Part shown: one piece after another, positions 1 through 11,749 of the stretch
Layout: the number at the start of each line of letters is the position of its first letter
Position numbering within the stretch: position 1 is the stretch's first letter
Assembly (NCBI GenBank): GCA_964450715.1
Contig: CAYVFC010000008.1
Coordinates: 35,102-99,101, forward strand
DNA length: 64,000 nt
Direction of reading: 5' to 3'
Origin: CAYVFC01 sp964450715
GTDB lineage: Bacteria > Myxococcota_A > Polyangia > Polyangiales > JAFGIB01
The notes under the pieces: model-generated
Databases searched by the model: none
The model's input: only the letters and a program-made list of their open reading frames with translations
Told to the model about the DNA's origin: nothing
Program-made: the position numbers and the translations under genes

Positions 1-2618
1 GCTGCGACGCCGAGGGCAACTGCATCGACCGGGGATACGCCGCGCAAGGCAGCGCCTGCGGCGACCAGACCGACAACGCCTGCGACAACCCTAATACCTG
101 CAACCGGTACGGCACCTGCCTGGACAACTTCGAGCCGGCCGACACCGCCTGCGGGGACCAGGGCATGGAGTGCACCCTGGACGACTTCTGCAATGGCAGC
201 GGCGTCTGCGTGGACCGGGGCCAGCGCGAAGCGGGAACGCCCTGCGGCGACCCGTCGGAGAGCGAGTGCGACCACGCCGACACCTGTGACGGCGAGGGGG
301 ATTGCAACGAGAACATCGATCCGCCCGGGGCGCCCTGCGGCGATCCGACCGACCACGCCTGCAACGGCGCGGATACCTGTAACGGCGCCGGCGTATGCCT
401 GGACAACCTGGCGCCCGAGAACGCGCCCTGCGGCGACCGGGGGATACCGTGCCGCTATGACGACTCCTGCAACGACAGCGGGTTTTGCGTTGACAGCGGG
501 TGGTGGCCCAATGGCACGCCCTGCGGCAGCAACGCCGACACGGCTTGCGACAACCCGGATACCTGCAACGCGACCGGTAGCTGCCAGGGCAACTACGAAC
601 CGCCGGGAACGCCGTGCGGGGACGCTTCTTCCGATGCGTGCGACGCGCCCGACTCCTGCAACGGCGCCGGGGGATGCGCGACCAACGCAAAACCGCCCGG
701 CACGCCCTGCGGGGACGCCTCGTCCGACCAGTGCGACAGGCCCGACTCCTGCGACATCGACGGTAACTGCCTGGACAACCACGAAGCGCCCGGCGCTCCC
801 TGCGGGGATCAGGGGGTAGAGTGCCACAACGACGACGAATGCGACGGATCAGGGGGGTGCACTGACAACGGTCTGGTGGAACCGGGGACCGAATGCGGCA
901 ACCCCAACGACACGGCGTGCGACAATCCCGACACCTGCGATGAGGTCGGCGAGTGCTTGCAGAACTACGAAGCGCCCGGCTTTCCCTGCCGGGCCCAGGG
1001 CGTCGAATGCCAGAACGACGACGAATGCGACGGCCTGGGGGTGTGTATCGACAACGGGCCGGCCGCGCCCGGGACGCCTTGCGGGGACGCCTCGTCCGAC
1101 CAGTGCGACAGCCCGGACACCTGTAACGGCGCTGGGTTGTGCCAGGACAACTTCGAAGCGATGGGCGTTCCTTGCGGAAGCCAGGGCGTGGAGTGCCGGA
1201 ACGACGACACCTGCAACGGCCAGGGCGCGTGTGTAGACAACGGGCCGGCGCCCCCCGGTACGCCGTGCGGAGATGAAGTCGGCTCGGAATGTGATTACGG
1301 TGATGTTTGCGACGCCGAGGGTGTATGCGACGACAATTTGGCGCCGCCTGGCGCGCCTTGCGGCGATCAGTCGGTCGAATGCCAGAACGACGACGAGTGC
1401 GACGGCCTGGGCGGTTGTACCGACAACGGTCCGGCGTCGCCCGGCGCTCCTTGCGGCGACCAGAATGTACCGTGCCATGTGGACGACACCTGCGATGGCT
1501 CCGGCGGTTGCGACGACAACGGCCTTCTAGCACCGGGAGAACCATGCGGAGACCAGACCGATACCGAATGCGACGATCCCAACACCTGCAGTGCCGCCGG
1601 TAACTGCCTGAACAACTTCGTCACATCGGGAGAGCCGTGCGGAGACCAGACCGATACCGAATGTGATGACCCCAATACCTGCAGCGGCGGAGGAGCTTGC
1701 TTAGACAACCACGCCCACCTGGGGGCCCCTTGCGGAGATCAGGGCGTAATCTGTCATATCGACGACACCTGCGACGGAGAGGGCAGCTGCCAGGACAACC
1801 GGTTGGCCGTAGACGGATCGGCTTGCGGCGATCAGAGCGATAGCGAATGCAATCACCCGGATACTTGTAACGAATATGGCGAGTGTGCTGACAACATCGA
1901 GTCCGTCGGCGCGCCGTGCGGGGACCAGGGCATTCTGTGCCTTGAAGACGATGCCTGTACCGACGGCGGGGTCTGCGTCGATCAAGGGATCACCCCGGAC
2001 TGCCGGGCCCCGGTGACCGGATCCGTGGTCAATACCGGGGGCGATCCGCTCCAGGATGTCGTTGTCGAGGTGTTGGACATCGAACCGCCGAGCGCTACGT
2101 CCACCGACGAATTCGGGGATTTCGAGCTCCTCACCCCCATGGGCGAAGATGTGCTATTCCGTTATGGGGACACGACCGGATACTGGGGCGAGATAGAAGT
2201 CTTAAGCTTTATTCCGCCCGACCCGGATCTGGGCGTTCGGCAACTCTTAAGCGACGCCGAAGCGAATACGGTCGCCGATAGTGTCGATGGTATAGCGCCG
2301 CTCGATCCCGGAAAAGGAATCGTGATCGTACTAATGACCGGCGCGTCTGGCCTGGGCGGTGAGTACGCCACATTAAGTGCAGCCAGCGAACCGGCTTTCG
2401 TCCAAGACGACACATCCGCCTTCGTTGTGTCTCCGATCTTGCTAGCCGACGGCGGAGACCGTATCTACTTCGTTAACGTCGACGTCGGAACGACCGTCGT
2501 CACGGTCGGCGGAGCCGACGGCGTGAACACCTGCGATCTGGCCAGCACCTCGGTAACCGACTGGCCAGTATACGCTCACGCCATCACCTGGGCAGAAGCC
2601 GTTTGCACGCCTCTCTAG
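1..2618 (+). CDS. Secreted Cys-rich repeat protein with C-terminal carboxypeptidase-regulatory-like domain (5' end outside window)
   Basis: The reading frame is open from the left edge, so the start lies outside; the ATG at 165 is internal to a repeat. About 22 repeats of 30-31 residues fill the visible part, each with four Cys in the pattern CGD-x(4,5)-C-x(3)-D-x-C-x(4)-G-x-C-x-DN followed by a PGxP linker. Two subtypes can be told apart: one with a longer first loop (CGDxxxDxxCDxPDTC) and one with a shorter loop (CGDQGVECxxDDxC). After the last repeat, the final 190 residues contain a Gly/Pro-poor beta domain starting PVTGSVVNTGGDPLQDVVVE, which resembles a CarboxypepD_reg/Ig-like fold. Cys pairing within each repeat suggests an extracellular stalk. 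The TAG stop lies inside a TAGGGGTC repeat element. Function is not known; a surface or adhesive role is inferred. Confidence 0.85.
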   Translation, partial: CDAEGNCIDRGYAAQGSACGDQTDNACDNPNTCNRYGTCLDNFEPADTACGDQGMECTLDDFCNGSGVCVDRGQREAGTPCGDPSESECDHADTCDGEGDCNENIDPPGAPCGDPTDHACNGADTCNGAGVCLDNLAPENAPCGDRGIPCRYDDSCNDSGFCVDSGWWPNGTPCGSNADTACDNPDTCNATGSCQGNYEPPGTPCGDASSDACDAPDSCNGAGGCATNAKPPGTPCGDASSDQCDRPDSCDIDGNCLDNHEAPGAPCGDQGVECHNDDECDGSGGCTDNGLVEPGTECGNPNDTACDNPDTCDEVGECLQNYEAPGFPCRAQGVECQNDDECDGLGVCIDNGPAAPGTPCGDASSDQCDSPDTCNGAGLCQDNFEAMGVPCGSQGVECRNDDTCNGQGACVDNGPAPPGTPCGDEVGSECDYGDVCDAEGVCDDNLAPPGAPCGDQSVECQNDDECDGLGGCTDNGPASPGAPCGDQNVPCHVDDTCDGSGGCDDNGLLAPGEPCGDQTDTECDDPNTCSAAGNCLNNFVTSGEPCGDQTDTECDDPNTCSGGGACLDNHAHLGAPCGDQGVICHIDDTCDGEGSCQDNRLAVDGSACGDQSDSECNHPDTCNEYGECADNIESVGAPCGDQGILCLEDDACTDGGVCVDQGITPDCRAPVTGSVVNTGGDPLQDVVVEVLDIEPPSATSTDEFGDFELLTPMGEDVLFRYGDTTGYWGEIEVLSFIPPDPDLGVRQLLSDAEANTVADSVDGIAPLDPGKGIVIVLMTGASGLGGEYATLSAASEPAFVQDDTSAFVVSPILLADGGDRIYFVNVDVGTTVVTVGGADGVNTCDLASTSVTDWPVYAHAITWAEAVCTPL

Positions 2619-2650
2619 GGGTCCTAGTTAACTAGTTGAACAAAACCGCA
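2615..2650 (+). repeat. REP-like element, divergent copy, overlapping a stop codon
   Basis: TAGGGGTCCTAGTTAACTAG (2616-2635) followed by TTGAACAA matches the copies beside the transposase (AGGGGTC, four variable bases, TTAACTAATT, AACAA). The first three bases are the TAG stop of the upstream gene. It contains the perfect palindrome CTAGTTAACTAG (2624-2635). The relation to the RAYT is inferred from similarity. Confidence 0.5.
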
Positions 2651-3015
2651 CTTCGCGCGGCAGCTGATCCCACCTGATTCATTCGGCAACGCCGGCGGCT
2701 GTCGTAGCTAAAAAATAACAACTGCGACCTACCGATGATCGGGTTGCCTGTGTACCCACCCCTGGAAACGTTGCCGAACTCTTCAGCGAGTTGCAGCAAA
2801 GCCGGTTTTTTCGTGTACTATGGGAAAAGGTGGACATGTCGGTTTTCTCCCTCGGTCTTTTTGTGAGTTCGAGAGCTTCCATAATAACCGAAGAGACTGG
2901 GTGTCCGCCCGTCTTATACTTGATCCGTCTAGGCGGGGCTGTCAGACAAATACCGATCTACTTCAAACGGGAGACAGGGCAAACCAATCATGGACGACCG
3001 GGGGCGTAGGCACGC
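2619..3015. other. Intergenic region upstream of radical SAM genes
   Basis: Apart from the REP-like element at its left end I see no convincing gene. The short ORF at 2791-3009 lacks a ribosome site and family features. The stretch is less GC-rich than the genes around it and probably carries the promoter of the 3016-8360 genes, but no confident -35/-10 pair is visible. Confidence 0.4.
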
Positions 3016-4461
3016 GTGGCATCGACCGAAGAAATACTGCTGGTAAACCCGCCCTTCCGGTACTTCGAGACGGACGTTGCCTCGCTCAACTACAAGAGGC
3101 CTCCTCTCGGGCTTCTCTACGTCGCCTCCTACGCGGAGGCTAAGCTCGGTGTAGACGTCGAGATCCTGGACGCCTATGCCGAAAACCTGTCCGTCGACGA
3201 AACCGTGTCCCGGCTAAGGCAGCGCCATCGCGATATCATCGGATTCACGGTCACCACGCCAACCGTCACCGCGGTGGACAAGATGATAGCTACGCTGCGA
3301 GCGGAAACGGCTTCTCGCGATACGCTGTTTGTTGTCGGAGGTCCTCACGTCACGCTCTGCCCACAGGAACCGCCGCTACCGGCAGATTTTTTCGTCGTTG
3401 GAGAGGGCGAAGCAACCTTCGTGGATATCGTCCGATACCGGAGAGGGGAGTTGCGTCCGGAGAATATCCGAGGCGTTTACTTCCGGACGGGCACCCCAGC
3501 CATGACCCGGACCGCTCCGCGGGAGCTAGTTGCTGATCTGGACGACCTGCCGATACCAGATCGCTCGAAGATCAAGGCGGAGCTCTACGGTCATATATTT
3601 ACCTATGCGGCCAAGGGGGCTCTGTTCACTACCGTATTTACGTCGAGGGGATGTAGCTATCGCTGTGCTTTTTGCGGCAACGAGAAGCTGTGGGGAGGGC
3701 AGGTACGACGCCGATCGATCGCCAAGGTAGCGGAGGAACTCGAAGCGCTCCTTTCCCAGGGATACCGCCTGGTGTTTTTTGACGATGACGACTTCCTTTC
3801 TTCCAGGCAGTTCGCGTACGGCTTGCTTCGGGAAATCATCGACAGGAGACTGGAATTCAAGTGGGTGTGCCACGCCCGGGTGGCGTTCTACGACGATGGA
3901 TTGCTGGAACTGATGTCTCGCGCGGGCTGCGTCGAGGCGCAGATCGGCGTGGAATCCTTCAACGAGAGGGCGTTGCAGGCCGCGGACAAGGAGATCCGGA
4001 CCGACCGAATAGGTGAATGCATCTCGCGGTTCCAGCGCCACGGCATTAATGTCTGGGCGACTTTGATCATCGGATTGCCGGAAGAAGATCTGTGCTCGCT
4101 GGAACAATCGATCGATCGGTTGATCGAAGCCGATCCTTTTTATGCAACCTTCATCATGTTGCTGCCTTTCCCGGGCACCAGGATATTCGATCTTTACCGG
4201 GAGAAGGGCTATCTCATCACCGAGGACTGGGAAAGATATACTTGGCACGGCAATCCCGTGTTCCGCACCGACAAGCTTTCGCCGCGAGACATGATCCAGT
4301 TCAGAAAGCGCGCCTATAGAAGATTCTATTTTCGAGGCAGGGCCTTCGCCCGCTACCTACGGGTCCTGTATCGATACGGGATGTACCGGTCGATGTTGAA
4401 GAACCTTTTTCGGTTCGTGTATTTCTCGTTTCCGGAAACGATGGGAGGGAAAGACGGATAG
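3016..4461 (+). CDS. B12-binding domain radical SAM protein
   Basis: A 481-aa protein with the two-domain layout of B12-binding radical SAM enzymes. Residues about 1-140 form a Rossmann-like cobalamin-binding domain (PPLGLLYVASYAE near the start, VVGGPHVTLCPQEP, VVGEGEATF). It lacks the DxHxxG motif, as is usual in the His-off class. The radical SAM core carries CxxxCxxC at C213, C217 and C220 within TSRGCSYRCAFCGN and should hold the [4Fe-4S] cluster that cleaves S-adenosylmethionine. The start is GTG at 3016; an upstream ATG at 2990 is out of frame. The substrate is unknown. Adjacency to a second radical SAM gene and a polytopic membrane protein suggests lipid or glycolipid modification (inference). 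Confidence 0.88.
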   Translation: MASTEEILLVNPPFRYFETDVASLNYKRPPLGLLYVASYAEAKLGVDVEILDAYAENLSVDETVSRLRQRHRDIIGFTVTTPTVTAVDKMIATLRAETASRDTLFVVGGPHVTLCPQEPPLPADFFVVGEGEATFVDIVRYRRGELRPENIRGVYFRTGTPAMTRTAPRELVADLDDLPIPDRSKIKAELYGHIFTYAAKGALFTTVFTSRGCSYRCAFCGNEKLWGGQVRRRSIAKVAEELEALLSQGYRLVFFDDDDFLSSRQFAYGLLREIIDRRLEFKWVCHARVAFYDDGLLELMSRAGCVEAQIGVESFNERALQAADKEIRTDRIGECISRFQRHGINVWATLIIGLPEEDLCSLEQSIDRLIEADPFYATFIMLLPFPGTRIFDLYREKGYLITEDWERYTWHGNPVFRTDKLSPRDMIQFRKRAYRRFYFRGRAFARYLRVLYRYGMYRSMLKNLFRFVYFSFPETMGGKDG

Positions 4462-4623
4462 TAGCGGACTCCAGGAATCGCCACCGGAATATCGCGCAGG
4501 CGAGCGACCCGTGCGAGGGGGTCCGTTCCAGTTGCGGTTCCCTGGTGCGTCGCGAATGTTAGTCGCTTCCCTCAACGGTCCCGAGGTGTTCCGGGTGGCG
4601 GCGTCGCAGGAGCGTGAAGGCTC

Positions 4624-6030
4624 GTGAGTCGAAAAGCAGTCGAAAACCGGAACGCTTGGATACTGCTCGTGTCGCCGGGGCGGGCGTTGACCACCAGTCC
4701 GCCCCTGGGGCTGCTCAGCCTGGCGGCGGCGCTGGAGAGTGCCGGGTTTCGCGTACGCCTATCCGAGCCTTCGGTGGACGGAAGCGACGTCGAGGAGATT
4801 CTGGAGCATGCATCCGTTCGTCCCCTGCTGGTAGGCGTGACGGCCCGCACATCGAGCTTCCACGACCTACTGTCCGTCGTGCGAAAGGTGAGGAACCGGG
4901 CGCGCGGAACGCCGATCGTCATCGGAGGCGTTCACGTTTCCGCGCTTCCGGAACGATCACTCGTCGAAGCGGGCGCGGACCTCGCGGTCCGGGGGGAAGG
5001 GGATCGGGTCATCGTGGTCATCTCCGAACGGCTATGGAAAATGCAGCCGCTCGAAACGCTGGTCGACGTGCCGGGGGTCTTCGTTCGGACGAGCGAAGGT
5101 ACGGTGGTCGGTGGTGGTACTGCGGAACCGCCGGACCTCTCCCTTCTGCCCAGACCGGCCTGGCACCTGGTAGATCTGGATCGCTACAGCGAGATCCCCT
5201 GGCAGCTGGTTCGACGGGGCACTCGTGTCGCCCCCATCCTGACCTCCCGCGGCTGTCCCTACGCGTGCGTGTTCTGCGCATCGCCATCCGTCTGCGGTCG
5301 CCGCCTGCGCTTCCGTGATCCCGATGCGGTCGCCGACGAGGTCGAATGGCTGGTCCGCGAGAAAAATGTCGATGAGATCCATATTGCAGACGACAACTTC
5401 AACGCCAACCGATCGCACGCTTCCGCCGTCTGTCAGGCCCTGCTCCGACGCGGCCTGCGGGTGCCATGGAAGACGCCGAACGGGATTCGCGTGGATCGCC
5501 TCGACGAGCCGCTACTCGAACTGATGGTGGCTTCTGGTTGCTACCAACTCGGATTCGGCATCGAATCGGGCGTGCCCCGGATTCTCGCCAAGGCGAAGAA
5601 GGAACTCGACCTGGACAACGCCTTTCGAAATATCGAGCTGGCATCTAGAAAGGGGATCTCGACCTTCGGTTACTTCGTGGTGGGGCTACCCGGAGACACT
5701 CTTTCTACGGTACGACAATCGATACGCTGGGCCGTGAACAGCGCACTGGATCACGTTCATGTTGCCCCCATGGTCCCCTATCCCGGTTCGGAAATCTTTC
5801 GCAAAATATCGGACGATCACCCACTGCGGCACGAATGGAGCAGGTATACACACCTGGTGACGTTTGACACCCCTACCATGACGGCATCCGAGATCCGGGT
5901 GTCCGTTCGGGAATTCTACCTCCGCTTCTACGCGCGCCCGTCTCGCGCCATGGGGCTCTGGCGCTCCCTGAGAAACACGTCGCTCGTCGCCTTTCTTCGT
6001 TTGGCCAAAGGCTACCTATACGAGTCCTGA
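4624..6030 (+). CDS. B12-binding domain radical SAM protein
   Basis: A 468-aa protein of the same superfamily as the upstream gene but clearly divergent from it. The N-terminal cobalamin-binding domain shows PPLGLLSLAAALESAGF, VIGGVHVSALPE and VRGEGD. The radical SAM core shows TSRGCPYACVFC with cluster ligands C211, C215 and C218, then ADDNFNANR and GFGIESG. The start is GTG at 4624, with AGGAG at 4608-4612 (11 bases upstream) and GAAGG closer. It follows the first radical SAM gene by 162 bases on the same strand and is followed 59 bases later by the membrane protein gene, so the three may be co-transcribed. The substrate cannot be read from the sequence. Confidence 0.87.
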   Translation: MSRKAVENRNAWILLVSPGRALTTSPPLGLLSLAAALESAGFRVRLSEPSVDGSDVEEILEHASVRPLLVGVTARTSSFHDLLSVVRKVRNRARGTPIVIGGVHVSALPERSLVEAGADLAVRGEGDRVIVVISERLWKMQPLETLVDVPGVFVRTSEGTVVGGGTAEPPDLSLLPRPAWHLVDLDRYSEIPWQLVRRGTRVAPILTSRGCPYACVFCASPSVCGRRLRFRDPDAVADEVEWLVREKNVDEIHIADDNFNANRSHASAVCQALLRRGLRVPWKTPNGIRVDRLDEPLLELMVASGCYQLGFGIESGVPRILAKAKKELDLDNAFRNIELASRKGISTFGYFVVGLPGDTLSTVRQSIRWAVNSALDHVHVAPMVPYPGSEIFRKISDDHPLRHEWSRYTHLVTFDTPTMTASEIRVSVREFYLRFYARPSRAMGLWRSLRNTSLVAFLRLAKGYLYES

Positions 6031-6089
6031 CCCAGGAGCGTCCGATTTCTTGGTACCCACTACTACGAGACAACCCGAGCGTTTTCAGG

Positions 6090-8360
6090 ATGTTTTCACG
6101 CTACTCTAAGAACGCCGCTGTCTTCTGTCTCTTCTTGGCGCTCGCGGTGGTTCATACCTACCCGATGGTGTTGAATATCGGCAGCGAGACCCCGCTGAAC
6201 CTCTCTTCCGTACCGGTAGCCTACGTGGCAGCAGAGCAGAGTATTCTCTTTTTCAAGGAAGCACCTCTCAGTTTTTCCGGTGCTCTCAACCCCACTATCA
6301 CCGGCCCTCTGCAATACCCGCTGCTCCTCTGTCCTTATGGATTCGGCTCGTTCCTGCTGTTCGCGCCCTTTTTTCTTCTCACCGGGAACCTCTACTTTTC
6401 GGCGAACATGTTTCTGCTGCTGTTGCTTTCCGGGTCCGCTTTCTCGATGTTCCTGCTGGCAAGGTACCTTACCGGAAGCGCGAGGGCCGCCGTGATTGCC
6501 GGCGCGGTTTTTGTTTTTTCCACGCCCGCGCTCGCGCTGCTACGCGACGTCTGGTCACTGAACCTGATAGTATTTCCTCTCATATTTCTCAACTTTATTC
6601 GATTCATAGACGAACAGAAGAAGCGCTATCTTTTTGCTACCGCCGGGTTCCTTGCTCTCGAATTCTATCTGGAAATTTACCACGTCATAATCGCTCAGTA
6701 CCTCTTGCTATCTATTGCACTGGTGAAATGGCGGGCCGTTTTTGCCAAGAAGAACGTCAAGGCGATTTTTGGTGCTTCGTTCGTCAGCGTCTTACTCGTA
6801 TCCCCCCTTGCCGTCCCCTATCTGCTCACCAGCCTTGCCTACGGAGTGGATTTTCGCTCAACGCCAGCCGAGCATATCATTTCGGTATTTCCAGGGGAAT
6901 GGCTGACCGTTGCATACAATAACGTCGTATACGGCGATTGGTTATCTCGGCCTCGATTCGCCGACGACCCCACCGTCCAGGTCGAGCTTTTCCCGGGCGT
7001 GCTGGTTTGTGCCACCGCTCTGTTTGGTGCGATAAAGGGACGGTACCGGTCGCTGTCGGGTCTCTTCTTGCTGTCCGTGGCGGCGCTGGCCATGTTGCTG
7101 GTGACGAGCTGGTACCCTTTTCATTTTTTTCGGCCCAATTACAGAGGAAATGTCCCACACCTGTGGATTCCTCTATTCAGATACCTTCCGTTTTTGGAGT
7201 ATATCCGCGTCTTGGGCCGCTATGTCGTCGTCATCAACTTCTGCGTTGCGATTTTGGTCGGAGGAGGTTACCTAGAACTGGAAAGGAGAATCGAGAAGAA
7301 GTTTGGCCAGCGCCTAGCAATCGTATTATTCTTTCTATTCGCGTCTACCGTGAACGTCGAAAACCTTTCAGTTCCAAGAAAGATGCATACGTACGACGAG
7401 CTTTTCGGGCCTGGCGAGGCGGTTGCCTGGTTAAATGAACATCCCGTCTTCGAGAATCCCCATCAGGGGGTTCTCTACATCCCTTTCGACCCCGCGAGGA
7501 TCCGCCCGGACGTGGCGCCGTCCAGAGCCTATCTCGATTTTCTGGTACCGGTTTTCCGACACCTTTATCTGAGGCGTCCAACTTACAGTCACTTTTTCTC
7601 GTACAGGCCACGTGGATACGCACCTGCCGAGGCGTATGGTTTTCCGGATGTTGCTTCCCAGAAGTTTTTTGGGGCCATTGGCATCAGGGCGGTTGTCGTT
7701 TACGAAGCCTTGCTCGATAGCGATGCCCGCAAGACGTATGGCAAGAAGAACATGACCGGAAATGGGCTCCGTCACCTGGCGACGGTAGGAAACGGGGAGA
7801 AAATTTATCTCCTCGATAGGAGCATCGAGCTCGTGGATAGGCTCGTCCTGTATGACGAGTCGGAACCCGGTCGGATCAGGTTTTCTCTAGCGACTCCGGA
7901 AACCTTTTCCGGAAGAGCGAAAGGAGGAGGCCCCGATCCGGCTTCGGCCGAGCAGTTCTGGATTAATCCGAAACACTGCCAGCGCCAGGAAATCGACGTT
8001 CGGGCGGTGGACGCGAAAGGAAGGACGCATTCGGCGACGTTTTCCTATTATCTACCGCTCGTCGTAGGCGGTAAACAGGTGCAGGTGTTCGAGTGGACAA
8101 CGAAGGATGACTGGCAGTTCAAGGAAGTAGGCGTTGAATATGACGAAGAGTACATCGTGAGAGCCGAGGACTTGAATGATCGACAGGCGGTACGAACGAG
8201 CGGTCCGGGAGGAGGTGGCGCGATCGTGGCGCCCCCGGGGGACGCGTCGAGGGAATCAGGGGCTGCAGGAGACGAACAAGCAGCACGGGACGCGGCGGCG
8301 ACCCCCCGATCCATCGAGAGGGCCATCGCGGACGCGGGCTATCACCCGGAGGCGCCGTGA
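6090..8360 (+). CDS. Polytopic membrane protein, GT-C glycosyltransferase-like
   Basis: A 756-aa protein. About ten to twelve hydrophobic segments lie in residues 1-430, beginning with FCLFLALAVVHTYPMVL. A soluble C-terminal part of about 320 residues follows, with a low-complexity Gly/Ala/Arg tail. A long first periplasmic loop followed by many membrane spans and a soluble tail is the layout of GT-C lipid-linked-sugar glycosyltransferases and YfhO-like proteins. I see no unambiguous DxD catalytic motif, so the family call is tentative. The membrane part is visibly less GC-rich than neighbouring genes. Its place behind two B12 radical SAM genes suggests a shared pathway on a lipid or glycan substrate (inference). 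The ATG at 6090 has only a weak ribosome site. Confidence 0.72.
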   Translation: MFSRYSKNAAVFCLFLALAVVHTYPMVLNIGSETPLNLSSVPVAYVAAEQSILFFKEAPLSFSGALNPTITGPLQYPLLLCPYGFGSFLLFAPFFLLTGNLYFSANMFLLLLLSGSAFSMFLLARYLTGSARAAVIAGAVFVFSTPALALLRDVWSLNLIVFPLIFLNFIRFIDEQKKRYLFATAGFLALEFYLEIYHVIIAQYLLLSIALVKWRAVFAKKNVKAIFGASFVSVLLVSPLAVPYLLTSLAYGVDFRSTPAEHIISVFPGEWLTVAYNNVVYGDWLSRPRFADDPTVQVELFPGVLVCATALFGAIKGRYRSLSGLFLLSVAALAMLLVTSWYPFHFFRPNYRGNVPHLWIPLFRYLPFLEYIRVLGRYVVVINFCVAILVGGGYLELERRIEKKFGQRLAIVLFFLFASTVNVENLSVPRKMHTYDELFGPGEAVAWLNEHPVFENPHQGVLYIPFDPARIRPDVAPSRAYLDFLVPVFRHLYLRRPTYSHFFSYRPRGYAPAEAYGFPDVASQKFFGAIGIRAVVVYEALLDSDARKTYGKKNMTGNGLRHLATVGNGEKIYLLDRSIELVDRLVLYDESEPGRIRFSLATPETFSGRAKGGGPDPASAEQFWINPKHCQRQEIDVRAVDAKGRTHSATFSYYLPLVVGGKQVQVFEWTTKDDWQFKEVGVEYDEEYIVRAEDLNDRQAVRTSGPGGGGAIVAPPGDASRESGAAGDEQAARDAAATPRSIERAIADAGYHPEAP

Positions 8361-8743
8361 GCGCCAGCTAACACCGAAGGTTCGACGACCGGCTTTGCTT
8401 TCGAGCGCCCCGGGGCGACCGGAAAAGGAGGAATCGAGTGAAGACTTTATCATGGACAGCCTGCCTCTCAATACTCGTTGTATCCGTAGCCTGTGGCGGC
8501 GCGCACAACGGACGACCTGGTCGCGTTCGTTTCGCCAGCAGGCAGAGGCGCTCAAGCCCTCGGCACGCCGCGCGCCGGTCTGTGCAACGTGCGCCTTGTT
8601 ACGCCACCTCGAATCGACCGGCGCTGCACGCTCCGCGACGCTCGTAACCCGCTATGAGCCAAGTTATTAGCCGCCTATTCGAACGGTGAAACCGCTTCGA
8701 GCGGCTCGAAAAACTTAACTTCTTAACTCCGACCCCTATTTTC
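8361..8743. other. Intergenic region between convergent genes
   Basis: Holds the small lipoprotein-like ORF starting at 8438 and, at its right end, a REP-like element that runs into the convergent gene. A perfect inverted repeat TTCGAGCGGCTCGAA lies near 8696-8710 but lacks a T-tract on either strand, so I do not call it a terminator. Confidence 0.5.
8438..8647 (+). pseudogene. Small lipoprotein gene, probably frameshifted or truncated
   Basis: A GTG start sits seven bases after a near-perfect ribosome site (AGGAGG at 8426-8431). The first residues, MKTLSWTACLSILVVSVACG, are a typical lipoprotein signal with lipobox SVAC. After the lipobox this frame (69 aa) becomes Arg/Ser/Ala-rich and looks like an out-of-frame reading. 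The frame one base over continues with TDDLVAFVSPAGRG and CNVRLVTPPRIDRRC to a TGA at 8655-8657, which looks much more like real protein. A one-base indel just after the lipobox would explain this. Alternatively it is an intact but odd small lipoprotein. Function unknown. Confidence 0.5.

Positions 8744-8746
<3 letters not shown>
8714..8746 (-). repeat. REP-like element at a gene 3' end
   Basis: Read on the minus strand it is AAATAGG-AAAATAGGGGTC-GGAGTTAAG, one base different from the RAYT-flanking core AGGGGTCGGACTTAA. Its outermost AAATAG supplies the last Lys codon and the TAG stop of the lipoprotein gene that ends at 8744. Confidence 0.55.

Positions 8747-11748
<3,002 letters not shown>

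Positions 11749-11749
<1 letters not shown>

Noticed and set aside
2791..3009. 72-codon ORF before the first radical SAM gene
   Set aside because: No ribosome site or recognisable features. It lies in what is probably the promoter region.
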